Program-made: the position numbers and the translations under genes
Shown here: in pieces, positions 26,958 through 35,482 of the stretch
How positions within the stretch are numbered: position 1 is the stretch's first letter
How the letters are laid out: the number at the start of each line of letters is the position of its first letter
DNA from: Candidatus Accumulibacter affinis
Lineage (GTDB): Bacteria; Pseudomonadota; Gammaproteobacteria; Burkholderiales; Rhodocyclaceae
Length of the DNA: 64,000 nt
Direction of reading: 5' to 3'
Assembly (NCBI GenBank): GCA_016713625.1
Contig: JADJOT010000007.1
Span: 186,001 to 250,000, forward strand
Notes under the pieces: generated by a model
Told to the model about the DNA's origin: nothing
The model's database searches: none
Seen by the model: only the letters and a program-made list of their open reading frames with translations

Positions 26958-29900
26958 GTGAGTTCACCAGCGCATTCGCCAACCGTTGCTGCCGGCGCCG
27001 CGCGATTGACCTCTCGGCAACGCGTCCAGGCCTGCGTGCAGCAGCTGGCACAGCTTCTCCCGGCGCAGGCACCACTACGCGACTTCGTACATCACAACAC
27101 CTTGCACGCTTTCCAGCATCTGCCGTTTGCCGAGGCCCTCGGCGCCGCGGCACGCCTGACCGGAGCGCGTCCCTGGCTGGCCGAAGAACGGTGTCGCGAG
27201 CTGTTCCGGCAAGGACGGGTAAACTCCGCGGATCTGCTGGTCGCCTTGCGCCAGGTGGCGGCCAGCCGCCCCGACGAGCTGCTGCTGGCCACCCCGACGC
27301 GCAAGCTGTGCCGCGGTGAAGTGTTGCAGGCCGTGCTGCTGTACCCGGCTGCTGCCATGTCACCTGCTCGTTTGCTCTGGCAGATTGAGGAGACCCCGGT
27401 TTTCGAGCGCCTGCCGGCAGATCTCGACGCGCTGGCACGCCAGCGCCTGCTGGCCAATGCCGGCGCCGATGGCCGTCAGGAAGCAGTGCTCCTTGCCGAC
27501 CTATGGACGGTCGCGCGTGCGTTGTGCGCGTGCGCGCCGAAGGTCGATCCCGCCGCAGCCGCAGCCGCGGCGGCGGTTGCCGTGGCATCCTGGGAGACGA
27601 TGCGTGACCGTCTCGGCAACGGATGGACGTTCGGCGAACTGCTCGCTCGCCTGAGCGGCGAGGATTTTCGCCCGACCTTGCAGGCGGCCTTGATTCGCCA
27701 CCTCGCTGCGCATCTGGATCAAGGCCTGGCCGCCTGGCGCAACCCGGCGCGTACGCGCGGTTTCTATGCCGCGTGGCGACAGAGCGCTGGCCGCGACTGG
27801 GCCTGGGAACTCGACGAATTCGCCGGCGCCCGGCATGACCTCGAGCAACTGCCCGACGACCCCTGGCAGCTGATCGCCGACGAGCTGCTGCAGCTCGGCG
27901 TAGACGAGTCGCGCTGGTTCGCCTATCTGCAACGACTGGTGATGGAGTTGCCCGGCTGGGCCGGCATGTCTTATTGGCGGGAGTGCCATTCCCGCGCCGG
28001 TGATCCGCCGGTCAGCCTGACCGATCTGCTGGCGGTGCGCGTCGTCCTCGAACGTCTGTATGCTGAACAACTGGTCCGGCGCATCTGGGGGCTGCCGTTG
28101 GACGAGCTCGGCGACTACTTCCGCAGTCACCCGGCCGAGTTGTCGGTCAGGCACGCTGTCGGCACGCGCCCGTGGCCGGACGAAGTCCTCGATCTGGTGC
28201 GTCCGCATCTGCTGTCCGGGGCAACGGGCAGCGGCTGGCAGCTTCTCGCCGATCGCCTGACGGAGTCGCGTATCGCCGACGCGGCGGCGGTGGATGAGGA
28301 AGCTCTGGCCGCCTGGCCGCTGTTCGTCCTGGCGCAACGGCTCGGGTTGGGGGGGAACGACTTGCGCGCAATCGGCACGGACGGGGTGGCCGCGCTGCTC
28401 GCCTGCGCTGTTTCCCTGAGCGACGAGCAGCGCGGACTGGTCTGGCTGCTGGCCTACGAACACCATTATCGACAACAGATTCTCGCTGCCCTGTCGGCCA
28501 ATCATGGACGCGTGCCTGCGCTCTCGGGCAAGGCCATGGCACAGTTGGTTTTCTGTATGGACGACCGCGAGGAAGGCACCCGCCGCCACCTGGAGGAAGT
28601 CAATCCGGCGTACGAAACCTTCGGTGCGGCGGGCTTCTTTGGCGTGCCGATGCTCTGGCAGGGGCTCGATGACGAGCTGCCGAGCGCCCTCTGCCCGGTG
28701 GTCGTGCGGCCGCAAAATGCCGTCTGCGAAGCCGTCCCAGCGGGGTCCGAGGTGGCCTACCGGCAGCATCAGCAGCGTCGTCGGTTGCGTCTGGCGGCGC
28801 GCGAACGATTGCATCAGGGTAGCCGGCGTGGCTGGCTGCAGGCGTCGCTGCTGACCGTCGTGGCGGCGCCGGCGGCCTTGCTCGGGCTGCTGGCGAGGAG
28901 CCTGGCACCGGCACGTCTGGGAGCGTTGCTGGAACGTTGGCGCGATGCTTTCGACCGGCCCCTGGCGGGCGCCTTGCAGTTGACGGCGGCTTCGGCCGAA
29001 GCGGCGCGCGTCGCTACCGCCGACACGCCGCGGCTTGGTTTCAGCGAAGACGAGCAGGTGGCACGCGTCGGCGGTTTTCTGCGCAGCATTGGTTTGAGCA
29101 GTCAGTTTGCGCCGCTGGTACTGATCGTCGGGCATGGTTCGGACAGCCGCAACAACCCGCATCTTGCCGCCTACGATTGTGGCGCCTGTTCCGGTCGCCA
29201 TGGCGGACCGAACGCACGGGTGCTTGCCGCGCTGGCCAACCGGCCAGCGGTGCGCGGGCGCCTCGCGCTGCAGGGAGTCGTCATTCCGGATACGACGCAC
29301 TTCGTCGGCGCCGAGCACAACACCTGCGACGAGAGCTTCGCATGGTATGACGAGGAGCAACTGCCGGCCAGTCATCGTGAGCGTTTTGCGGCGCTGCGTC
29401 GAGATTGCGAAGAGGCGACACGCCAGCACGCGGTCGAGCGTTGTCGCCGCTTCGCGTCGGCGCCGCCGCAGCCATCACCAGAGCAGGCGCGAGAGCATCT
29501 CGCGGACCGCCGTCAGGACATTGCGCAAGCGCGGCCCGAACTCGGGCATGCGACGATCGCCGCTGCTTTCATTGGCCGTCGCAGCCTGAGCCGCGGCGCC
29601 TTCTTCGACCGACGGGTTTTTCTGATCTCCTACGATCCGCTATCTGACGGCGATGGCCGCATCCTTGAAGCGACCTTGCTGGCAGCGGGTCCGGTCGGCG
29701 CCGGAATCAACCTCGAGTACTACTTCTCGACGGTCAATAATCAGGCCTTTGGCTGCGGTAGCAAGGTCATGCACAACCTCGCCGGGCTGTTCGGGGTGAT
29801 GCAGGGCGCCAGTTCCGACCTGCGCACCGGTCTGCCGCTGCAGATGGTCGAGGTTCATGAGGCGATGCGACTGCTGGTGATCGTCGAACAGGCTACCGAC

Positions 29901-30161
29901 ATCGTCAGCGCCATTTACCAGCGCCAGCCACCCTTGCAGGAACTGATCGGCAACGGCTGGATCGTCCTCGCCGCGAAACACCCGCAGACGGGCGTGATTG
30001 ATCTCTTCGATGCGACGACCGGCTGGCAACCCTGGCACGCTGGGCCGGCCGGTAAGCCGACGCCGGCACTGCCCGAGGTCGAGCGTTCGCGCGACTGGTT
30101 TGCCGGCCAGCGCGAGCTCTTGCCGCCGGCGCTGCTGCGGCGCCCCGTGATGACGCCATGA
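26958..30161 (+). CDS. dabA: DabA-type inorganic carbon transporter subunit (DUF2309)
   Basis: A 1067-aa DUF2309/UPF0753 protein. DabA is a carbonic-anhydrase-like protein that, powered by a proton-channel partner, converts CO2 to bicarbonate in one direction. The zinc-site residues match the family: Cys533 and Asp535 in VFCMDDREEGTRRH, His726 in IVGHGSDSRNNPH and Cys741 in YDCGACSGRHG. The His-Cys spacing of 15 equals that of Halothiobacillus DabA. At 1067 aa it is one of the long forms. The start is GTG, directly after the stop of the NuoM-like gene, and the end overlaps the NuoL-like gene by four bases. Confidence 0.9.
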   Translation: MSSPAHSPTVAAGAARLTSRQRVQACVQQLAQLLPAQAPLRDFVHHNTLHAFQHLPFAEALGAAARLTGARPWLAEERCRELFRQGRVNSADLLVALRQVAASRPDELLLATPTRKLCRGEVLQAVLLYPAAAMSPARLLWQIEETPVFERLPADLDALARQRLLANAGADGRQEAVLLADLWTVARALCACAPKVDPAAAAAAAAVAVASWETMRDRLGNGWTFGELLARLSGEDFRPTLQAALIRHLAAHLDQGLAAWRNPARTRGFYAAWRQSAGRDWAWELDEFAGARHDLEQLPDDPWQLIADELLQLGVDESRWFAYLQRLVMELPGWAGMSYWRECHSRAGDPPVSLTDLLAVRVVLERLYAEQLVRRIWGLPLDELGDYFRSHPAELSVRHAVGTRPWPDEVLDLVRPHLLSGATGSGWQLLADRLTESRIADAAAVDEEALAAWPLFVLAQRLGLGGNDLRAIGTDGVAALLACAVSLSDEQRGLVWLLAYEHHYRQQILAALSANHGRVPALSGKAMAQLVFCMDDREEGTRRHLEEVNPAYETFGAAGFFGVPMLWQGLDDELPSALCPVVVRPQNAVCEAVPAGSEVAYRQHQQRRRLRLAARERLHQGSRRGWLQASLLTVVAAPAALLGLLARSLAPARLGALLERWRDAFDRPLAGALQLTAASAEAARVATADTPRLGFSEDEQVARVGGFLRSIGLSSQFAPLVLIVGHGSDSRNNPHLAAYDCGACSGRHGGPNARVLAALANRPAVRGRLALQGVVIPDTTHFVGAEHNTCDESFAWYDEEQLPASHRERFAALRRDCEEATRQHAVERCRRFASAPPQPSPEQAREHLADRRQDIAQARPELGHATIAAAFIGRRSLSRGAFFDRRVFLISYDPLSDGDGRILEATLLAAGPVGAGINLEYYFSTVNNQAFGCGSKVMHNLAGLFGVMQGASSDLRTGLPLQMVEVHEAMRLLVIVEQATDIVSAIYQRQPPLQELIGNGWIVLAAKHPQTGVIDLFDATTGWQPWHAGPAGKPTPALPEVERSRDWFAGQRELLPPALLRRPVMTP

Positions 30162-31708
30162 GCGACTTTTCCCCACTGCTGAACGCGCTGGCGGCAAGCA
30201 CCCGCGTGTTCTGGCTGGTGCCGCTGCTGCCGCTGCTGGCAGCAGCGCTGATCGCCGTCTGCCTGCTCTTGCGCCGCGGCGGTGGTGACTCGGGCGAGCC
30301 CTTGACGGCCGCCGTCGCCAGCGCCGCAGCGCTGGGCGCGCTGCTGCTGCTGCTGGTCGTCGACCTGGCAGCACTCGGCGGCGCCCTGCCCGAGCATCTG
30401 CTATTCGGCGAATGGCTGCGCATCGGCGCGGTTCCGGTTCGCCTGTCCTTCACCCTGGACGTCTACAGCCTGCCGATGGCCACACTGGTGGCCTTGATCG
30501 CCTGGATCGCGCTACGCTTTTCGGCGACCTATCTGCACCGGGAGATCGGCTTCCAGCGTTTTTTCCTCGGCATGTGCCTGTTTCTTGCCGGCATGTTGTT
30601 GATTGTTCTCGCCGGCAACGCCGTGCTGGCCTTTGTTGGCTGGGAACTGGCCGGTTTCAGCTCCTGGCTGCTCATCGCCTACGCCTGGGAGCGACCGGTC
30701 GCGACCGGCAACGCGCTCTTCGTTTTCCTCAGCAACCGTGTTGGCGACGCCGGTTTCATGCTCGGGATCAGCCTTGCGGTGTGGTCAGTGGGAACCGTCG
30801 AATGGGCCTGGCTGGCGGGTGACGGTAGCTTGGCAAAAGTCACGGCACGCCTGCTGGTGATCGGCTTCGTGCTGGCGGCGCTGGCCAAGTCGGCGCAGTT
30901 GCCTTTCACGCCCTGGATTGCGCGCGCGCTCGAAGGCCCGACACCGTCGTCGGCGATTTTCTACGGCTCGCTGATGGTGCACGCCGGCGTCTATCTGCTT
31001 TGTCGTCTGCAGGGACTGCTCGGGCAGCTGCCGGACGTGCTCGCCTTGCTGACCGTGGTCGGGCTGGCGACTGCCGTGTACGGTGGCCTCTGTGCGCTGG
31101 TGCAGACGGATGTGAAGTCGGCGCTGATTTTCTCGACCGTGACCCAGGTCGGCTTGATGTTCTTCTGCTGCGGCCTCGGCCTGTTCTGGCTGGCTGCCTG
31201 CCATTCCGGCCTGCATGCTGCCTGGCGCGCCTATCAGTTCCTGCTCGCACCGGCGTACATGCACCTGGTGCGGCGGCCGGCGCCGCCGGTTGCCAACTGG
31301 CTGGCGGCGCAGCGCTGGTGGTACACGGCGGCGCTGCAGCGCTTCTGGATCGAGCCACTGGTCCACAGCTTGCTGACGCGACCAACTCTGGCGCTGGGTC
31401 GCGACGTACGGGCGCTCGACGAGCGTTTCATCGATCCACTCGTTGGCGCACCCCGCGACGATGAACGGCTGGCCGCCGGCGAAGCGGCCGACGAGCTGAT
31501 TCGCGGGCACGGTCTGGCCGGTCGAGCGCTGTTCAAATTCGCCGACCGGATGCAGCGTCTCGAGAGCTATCTGCTGCTCAGCGGCGATGGGTCGATCAAC
31601 CAGTCGCTACAACGCGCAGCGCACTACGCGGATGCCATCGAGGCGCTGCTCGAACAACCGCGTTATCTGATGTTGATGGTCATGGCAACCTTTGTGGTGA
31701 TCCTGTGA
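30158..31708 (+). CDS. NuoL/DabB-like proton-channel subunit
   Basis: A 516-aa membrane protein of the complex I subunit L family, the expected DabB partner of DabA. It has GWELAGFSSWLLIAYAWERP with the conserved Glu and FLSNRVGDAGFMLG. The lysines are in LAALAKSAQLPFTPWI, and LEGPTPSSAIFYGSLMVHAGVYLL is canonical NuoL. The C-terminal 200 residues are less hydrophobic and include a soluble stretch (RDVRALDERFIDPLVG) before a final membrane segment, resembling NuoL's lateral-helix region in position. It starts inside the dabA stop (ATGA). Confidence 0.85.
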   Translation: MSDFSPLLNALAASTRVFWLVPLLPLLAAALIAVCLLLRRGGGDSGEPLTAAVASAAALGALLLLLVVDLAALGGALPEHLLFGEWLRIGAVPVRLSFTLDVYSLPMATLVALIAWIALRFSATYLHREIGFQRFFLGMCLFLAGMLLIVLAGNAVLAFVGWELAGFSSWLLIAYAWERPVATGNALFVFLSNRVGDAGFMLGISLAVWSVGTVEWAWLAGDGSLAKVTARLLVIGFVLAALAKSAQLPFTPWIARALEGPTPSSAIFYGSLMVHAGVYLLCRLQGLLGQLPDVLALLTVVGLATAVYGGLCALVQTDVKSALIFSTVTQVGLMFFCCGLGLFWLAACHSGLHAAWRAYQFLLAPAYMHLVRRPAPPVANWLAAQRWWYTAALQRFWIEPLVHSLLTRPTLALGRDVRALDERFIDPLVGAPRDDERLAAGEAADELIRGHGLAGRALFKFADRMQRLESYLLLSGDGSINQSLQRAAHYADAIEALLEQPRYLMLMVMATFVVIL

Positions 31709-33204
31709 CCGAAGTCCTCTGGGGGACGCAGGCCGGCTACCCTTTGCTGGCGACGTTGCAATGCCTGCCGCTGGCCGCCGCCGGGTTGTTGCTGATCATG
31801 CGCGAGGACGACCTGGCGCTGGTCCTTGGCCGTCTGTTCGCGGTCGGCGAACTGGTCGTGGCGATTGACCTCTATGCCCGCATCGACGTGTCGACGAGTA
31901 CCCTGCAGTTTGCCGAACGCCTCGACCTGTTCGCCTATCATGCGGCAGTCGACGGGGTCAGCGTGCTGTTCATCCTGCTGACGGCGCTGCTCGGCCTGCT
32001 GCTCTCGTTCTACGGCATGGCGCGCCAGCAAATCTCGCCGGTGCAGCTGCTCAGCGTGTTGCTGATCATCGAATCGTCGCAGATGACGATGCTCACGACG
32101 ATGAACCTGTTGTGGTTTGCCGCCGCTTCGGCGGTGCAGCTGGCGCTGGTCGGCTACCTGCTCTGGCGCTGGGCATCGGCCAGAGAGGAGAACCTGGCCT
32201 TGTCACGTTTCCTGCAGTACCAGCTCTTCGGCTGGTGTCTGTTTCTCGCCGGGACGATGGTGCTGGTCTGGAGCCATGCCGACGTCCTCGGCGGCGACTG
32301 GAGCTTCGACCTCTTCGACCTGCTCGAGACGCCGCAGATCGGCAAGTACCAGTCGGCGGCCTTCTATCTGCTGTTCTACGGACTGGCGATCCGCACGCCG
32401 CTGTTTCCGCTGCACGGCTGGCTACCCAATTCCGCCGGCTACGGCTTGATCGCCGTTGGCCCGGTGCTGCTGCTCGGCGTCAAGGTCGGCATCTACGGCA
32501 TGGCGCGCTTTCTGCTGCCGTTGACCGCCGAAGCGGTGATCATCTGGCAGCCCTATGTGGTCGCCTTCGCCATGGTCGGCGTCTTCTTTGCCGCGGTGAT
32601 GGCCTTCCGGCAGGCGAACCTGCGCCGTCTGATGGCCTTTGCCGTCGTCAGCCATACCAGTCTGATCGTCATCGGTCTGTTCACCCTGCATCCGGCCGGT
32701 CTGCAGGGGGCGCTGCTGCTGGCAGTCAACTTCGGTCTGGCGATTACGGTGATGCTGCTGATGGTTGGCTACGTCTACCGTCGTACCGGCACCACCAACC
32801 TCGACCGCCTTGGCGGCCTGTTCGACCGTGTTCCCTTTATCGCCGTTGCTTTCCTGATTGGCGGCCTGGCGCTGCTCGGCATGCCGGGTACTCCCGGTTT
32901 CGATGCGGTGCACCTGGTGCTCGAGGCTTCGATCGAGACCTTTGGCGCGCTGCCGACGATCGCCACCGCGCTCGGCAACGTCGCCGCTGCCGGCTTCCTG
33001 CTGTGGGCTTTCCAGCGCGCCTTTCTCGCCCCACGGCCCAGGGATTTGCCGGCCGCCAGGATCGCGCCCACCAGCGCGATGGAGTATTTCGTCGGCGGCG
33101 CCACGCTGCTGGTCCTGCTGGCCGCCGGTTTTTACCCCGAGCCCTGGCTGAAGCTGACCGACACCGCAACGCAGGCTCTGGCAGCGTATTTCCGTCATGG
33201 GTGA
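31705..33204 (+). CDS. NuoM/N-like proton-channel subunit
   Basis: A 499-aa membrane protein with about 14 segments. The antiporter-like core is present: FYLLFYGLAIRTPLFPLHGWLPNS, which lacks the usual lysine in the GxAIK position (Arg follows), and FRQANLRRLMAFAVVSHTSLIVIGL. It starts with GTG overlapping the previous stop (GTGA) and ends overlapping the next gene by eight bases. The substituted charge may mean an altered or structural role. It is part of the same carbon-uptake operon. Confidence 0.78.
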   Translation: MTEVLWGTQAGYPLLATLQCLPLAAAGLLLIMREDDLALVLGRLFAVGELVVAIDLYARIDVSTSTLQFAERLDLFAYHAAVDGVSVLFILLTALLGLLLSFYGMARQQISPVQLLSVLLIIESSQMTMLTTMNLLWFAAASAVQLALVGYLLWRWASAREENLALSRFLQYQLFGWCLFLAGTMVLVWSHADVLGGDWSFDLFDLLETPQIGKYQSAAFYLLFYGLAIRTPLFPLHGWLPNSAGYGLIAVGPVLLLGVKVGIYGMARFLLPLTAEAVIIWQPYVVAFAMVGVFFAAVMAFRQANLRRLMAFAVVSHTSLIVIGLFTLHPAGLQGALLLAVNFGLAITVMLLMVGYVYRRTGTTNLDRLGGLFDRVPFIAVAFLIGGLALLGMPGTPGFDAVHLVLEASIETFGALPTIATALGNVAAAGFLLWAFQRAFLAPRPRDLPAARIAPTSAMEYFVGGATLLVLLAAGFYPEPWLKLTDTATQALAAYFRHG

Positions 33205-34687
33205 ACTGGCGAGCTATCCGCTGCTGACGATACTGCTGTCGCTGCCAGTGCTCGGGGCAGTGCTAACGGCCGGGCTGCGGCGCGCGCCAGCGGCGCGCTG
33301 GGTGGCGCTCGGCAGCACCGGGCTGACGCTGTTCTGCGCGCTGCTGATCGTGGTCACCTTTGACCGCGCGGAAGCTGGCTTCCAGTTGCTGGATTCGGCG
33401 CGCTGGATCCCGGGGGTGAATGTCCGCTATCTGGTCGGTGTCGATGGCCTCTCGCTGCTCTTTCTGCCGGCGACGGCATTGCTCTTCGGCGGGGTGGTGG
33501 TGGCCAGCTGGCGACTTTCTCCAGCAGTTGCCACGCCGGGAATCTATTTCGCCTTGCTGCTGCTGCTCGAAGCCGCCACTCTCGGTGTCTTCTGCGCGCT
33601 CGACACGATCCTGTTCTTCTGCTTCTGGGAATTCACGCTGCTGCCGGTGTACTTCCTGGTCAGTCTGTGGGGCGTCGGCGCCGGCCGCCAGGCGGCCGCG
33701 GTACGCTATTTCCTGGTCATGCTGGCTGGCGGCGTGCCGCTGCTGTTCGGCCTGCTGACCCTGGCCTTCGCGCAGGCCGGTGGCGGCGCGCTGGTGTTCG
33801 ACCTGCCGACGCTGCTGGCCAGGCCGCTGCCGGAGCGAAGCCAGTATCTGGTATTCCTGTTGCTGCTCGCCGGCTTCGGCGTCAAGGTGCCACTGGTGCC
33901 CTTGCACACCTGGCTGCCGTCTTTGGCCATGGGTGCCCCGGCGGCAATCACGGCGCTGCTGGTTGGGCTGAAACTCGGCGCCTACGGTCTGATCCGTTTC
34001 GCCATCCCGCTGGCGCCGCTGGCGGCGCGCGATTTGCACTGGCTGCTCGCCGGCTTCGGCACTGCGGCCATCCTTTACGGCGGCGTGGCGGCGCTGGCGC
34101 ACAGCAATCTGCGCGGCGTGCTGGCGTATTCGAGTCTGGCGCACGTTGGTCTGGTGCTACTTGGCCTGGCTTCGTTCTCGGTTTCCGCACTGCAGGGAGC
34201 GCTGCTCCTGTTGCTCAACTTCAGCGTCGCCGCCAGCAGCGGTTTCCTGGTGCTCTCCTTCCTGCAACGCCGCACCGCTTCCACCGACATCACCCGGCTG
34301 GGTGGGGCGATGCAGAGCATGCCGGTGCTCTCCGGCTTCTTCCTGCTGTTCGGGCTGGCCGGCATCGGTCTGCCGGGGACCAGCGGCTTTCCCGCCGAGT
34401 TGCTGATCATCGTCGCGACCCTGCACAGCCATACCGGCGCCGGCCTCGCCGCGCTGTTCGGCATGGTGCTCGCTGCCGCCGGCTTCCTGGCGCCATTCCG
34501 GCAGGCTTTTCTCGGTCCGCTACGCAATCCCGACGTCGCCACCGCTGCCGACCTGCTGCCGCGCGAACGCGCCTGCCTGCTGCTGCCGGCATTGTTGATC
34601 CTGGCGGTCGGTGTCTATCCGCTGCCGGTGCTCGAACTGCTGCGGCCGACGGCCGAGGCCTGGGTGGCGGCGCTGGCGGGGCTATAG
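33197..34687 (+). CDS. NuoM-like proton-channel subunit, last gene of the operon
   Basis: A 496-aa NuoM homologue. ILFFCFWEFTLLPVYFLVSLWG carries the conserved Glu and LLLAGFGVKVPLVPLHTWLPSLAMGAP the channel Lys. NLRGVLAYSSLAHVGLVLLGL and ITRLGGAMQSMPVLSGFFLLFGLAGIGLPGTSGFPAELLI are typical. With it the operon has four NuoL/M-type subunits to one DabA, which is more than the simple two-gene DAB systems. Confidence 0.85.
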   Translation: MGELASYPLLTILLSLPVLGAVLTAGLRRAPAARWVALGSTGLTLFCALLIVVTFDRAEAGFQLLDSARWIPGVNVRYLVGVDGLSLLFLPATALLFGGVVVASWRLSPAVATPGIYFALLLLLEAATLGVFCALDTILFFCFWEFTLLPVYFLVSLWGVGAGRQAAAVRYFLVMLAGGVPLLFGLLTLAFAQAGGGALVFDLPTLLARPLPERSQYLVFLLLLAGFGVKVPLVPLHTWLPSLAMGAPAAITALLVGLKLGAYGLIRFAIPLAPLAARDLHWLLAGFGTAAILYGGVAALAHSNLRGVLAYSSLAHVGLVLLGLASFSVSALQGALLLLLNFSVAASSGFLVLSFLQRRTASTDITRLGGAMQSMPVLSGFFLLFGLAGIGLPGTSGFPAELLIIVATLHSHTGAGLAALFGMVLAAAGFLAPFRQAFLGPLRNPDVATAADLLPRERACLLLPALLILAVGVYPLPVLELLRPTAEAWVAALAGL

Positions 34688-34721
34688 GCCTGGCGCCTGC
34701 ATTACTTGTAGTCGGCCAGGC
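34687..34721. terminator. Hairpin between convergent genes
   Basis: GGCCTGGC (34687-34694) and GCCAGGCC (34714-34721) form an eight-base stem between the end of the DabA operon and the convergent toxin gene. It lacks a T-run but is well placed as a bidirectional terminator. Confidence 0.4.
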
Positions 34722-34726
34722 CAGGC

Positions 34727-35023
34727 TTACTCATTGGCGAAACCAGCCTCTTTCTGACTGCGTACGGCAAGGACAAAAACGGTGTCCAGCTCGGCAACAT
34801 AACGGTACACGGCCAGGTAGCCGTGCGCGCGACGCCCGATCACCAGTTCCCGCTTGCCGTCGCGTGCCGGTCTGCCGATCAGCGGGTTGGACTCCAGTAC
34901 GTTGATCGCTTCGACGATCTCCCGTATGCGTGACGCCGGTTCCTCGACTTCATACCTGGCGAGGTGATCCAGGATTCGATCAAAATCGTCACCGACCTCA
35001 GGCGCCAATTCGATGCGCGACAT
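34727..35023 (-). CDS. ParE/RelE-superfamily toxin
   Basis: A 98-aa type II toxin. IELAPEVGDDFDRILDHLAR at the N-terminus, NPLIGRPARDGKRELVIGRRAHGYLAVYRYV in the middle and VFVLAVRSQKEAGF at the end follow the ParE pattern, where a basic surface and C-terminal strand contact the target. ParE members poison DNA gyrase; RelE members cut mRNA. The catalytic residues of RelE are not evident, so ParE is favoured. It follows the antitoxin gene by two bases. Confidence 0.85.
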   Translation of the reverse strand: MSRIELAPEVGDDFDRILDHLARYEVEEPASRIREIVEAINVLESNPLIGRPARDGKRELVIGRRAHGYLAVYRYVAELDTVFVLAVRSQKEAGFANE

Positions 35024-35025
35024 TC

Positions 35026-35310
35026 TCAGCGCACGCGCTGGCGTGGTGTCGGGGCGGGCAGCGCATTGCCGGCAAGACGTTCTTCGAGAAAGGCGCGCAT
35101 TTCCTGCCAGGAAATCGTCTGTCCAGAGGCCGCGATTCGGGCATAGCGACTCTCTGCGACCTGATTGAAATCCGCGCGCCGCTCTTCCTGGTCCGCCTTT
35201 TCCGCAATGGCGGCGAGGATGAAGCCATGGGATGTTGTACCGGCACGTTTGGCCGCTTCGGCAACGCGAGCTTTGAGGTCTTCCGGCAAACGGATCGTCG
35301 TCGTGGGCAT
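35026..35310 (-). CDS. Ribbon-helix-helix antitoxin
   Basis: A 94-aa antitoxin. MPTTTIRLPEDLKARVAEAAKRAGTTSHGFILAAI is a CopG/Arc-type ribbon-helix-helix DNA-binding domain, with the strand TTTIRLP inserting into the major groove. The C-terminal tail (TISWQEMRAFLEERLAG) is the toxin-binding part. I start at the ATG at 35310 because it opens the strand; an upstream extension covers the operator palindrome. The gene precedes the toxin, as is standard. Confidence 0.85.
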   Translation of the reverse strand: MPTTTIRLPEDLKARVAEAAKRAGTTSHGFILAAIAEKADQEERRADFNQVAESRYARIAASGQTISWQEMRAFLEERLAGNALPAPTPRQRVR

Positions 35311-35345
35311 GGGGTTGACTCCAGTAGTGTCATACGCAAGGCACC

Positions 35346-35369
35346 ACTGTAGCACGTTCGTGCTACAGT
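35346..35369. promoter_or_regulatory. Palindromic operator upstream of the toxin-antitoxin genes
   Basis: ACTGTAGCACG and CGTGCTACAGT are perfect 11-base arms around TT, 36 bases before the antitoxin start. This is the expected site for autorepression by the ribbon-helix-helix protein. Confidence 0.7.
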
Positions 35370-35482
35370 AAGCCACCCAAAGTCATCGACGCCTCCGGCA
35401 CTTTCTTGCCAGCCGGTCATTTGCCTGTCAAACACTCTTCGAGACAGGCAGGCACGTCCCACAATTCAGCTCATTCTGTCCT

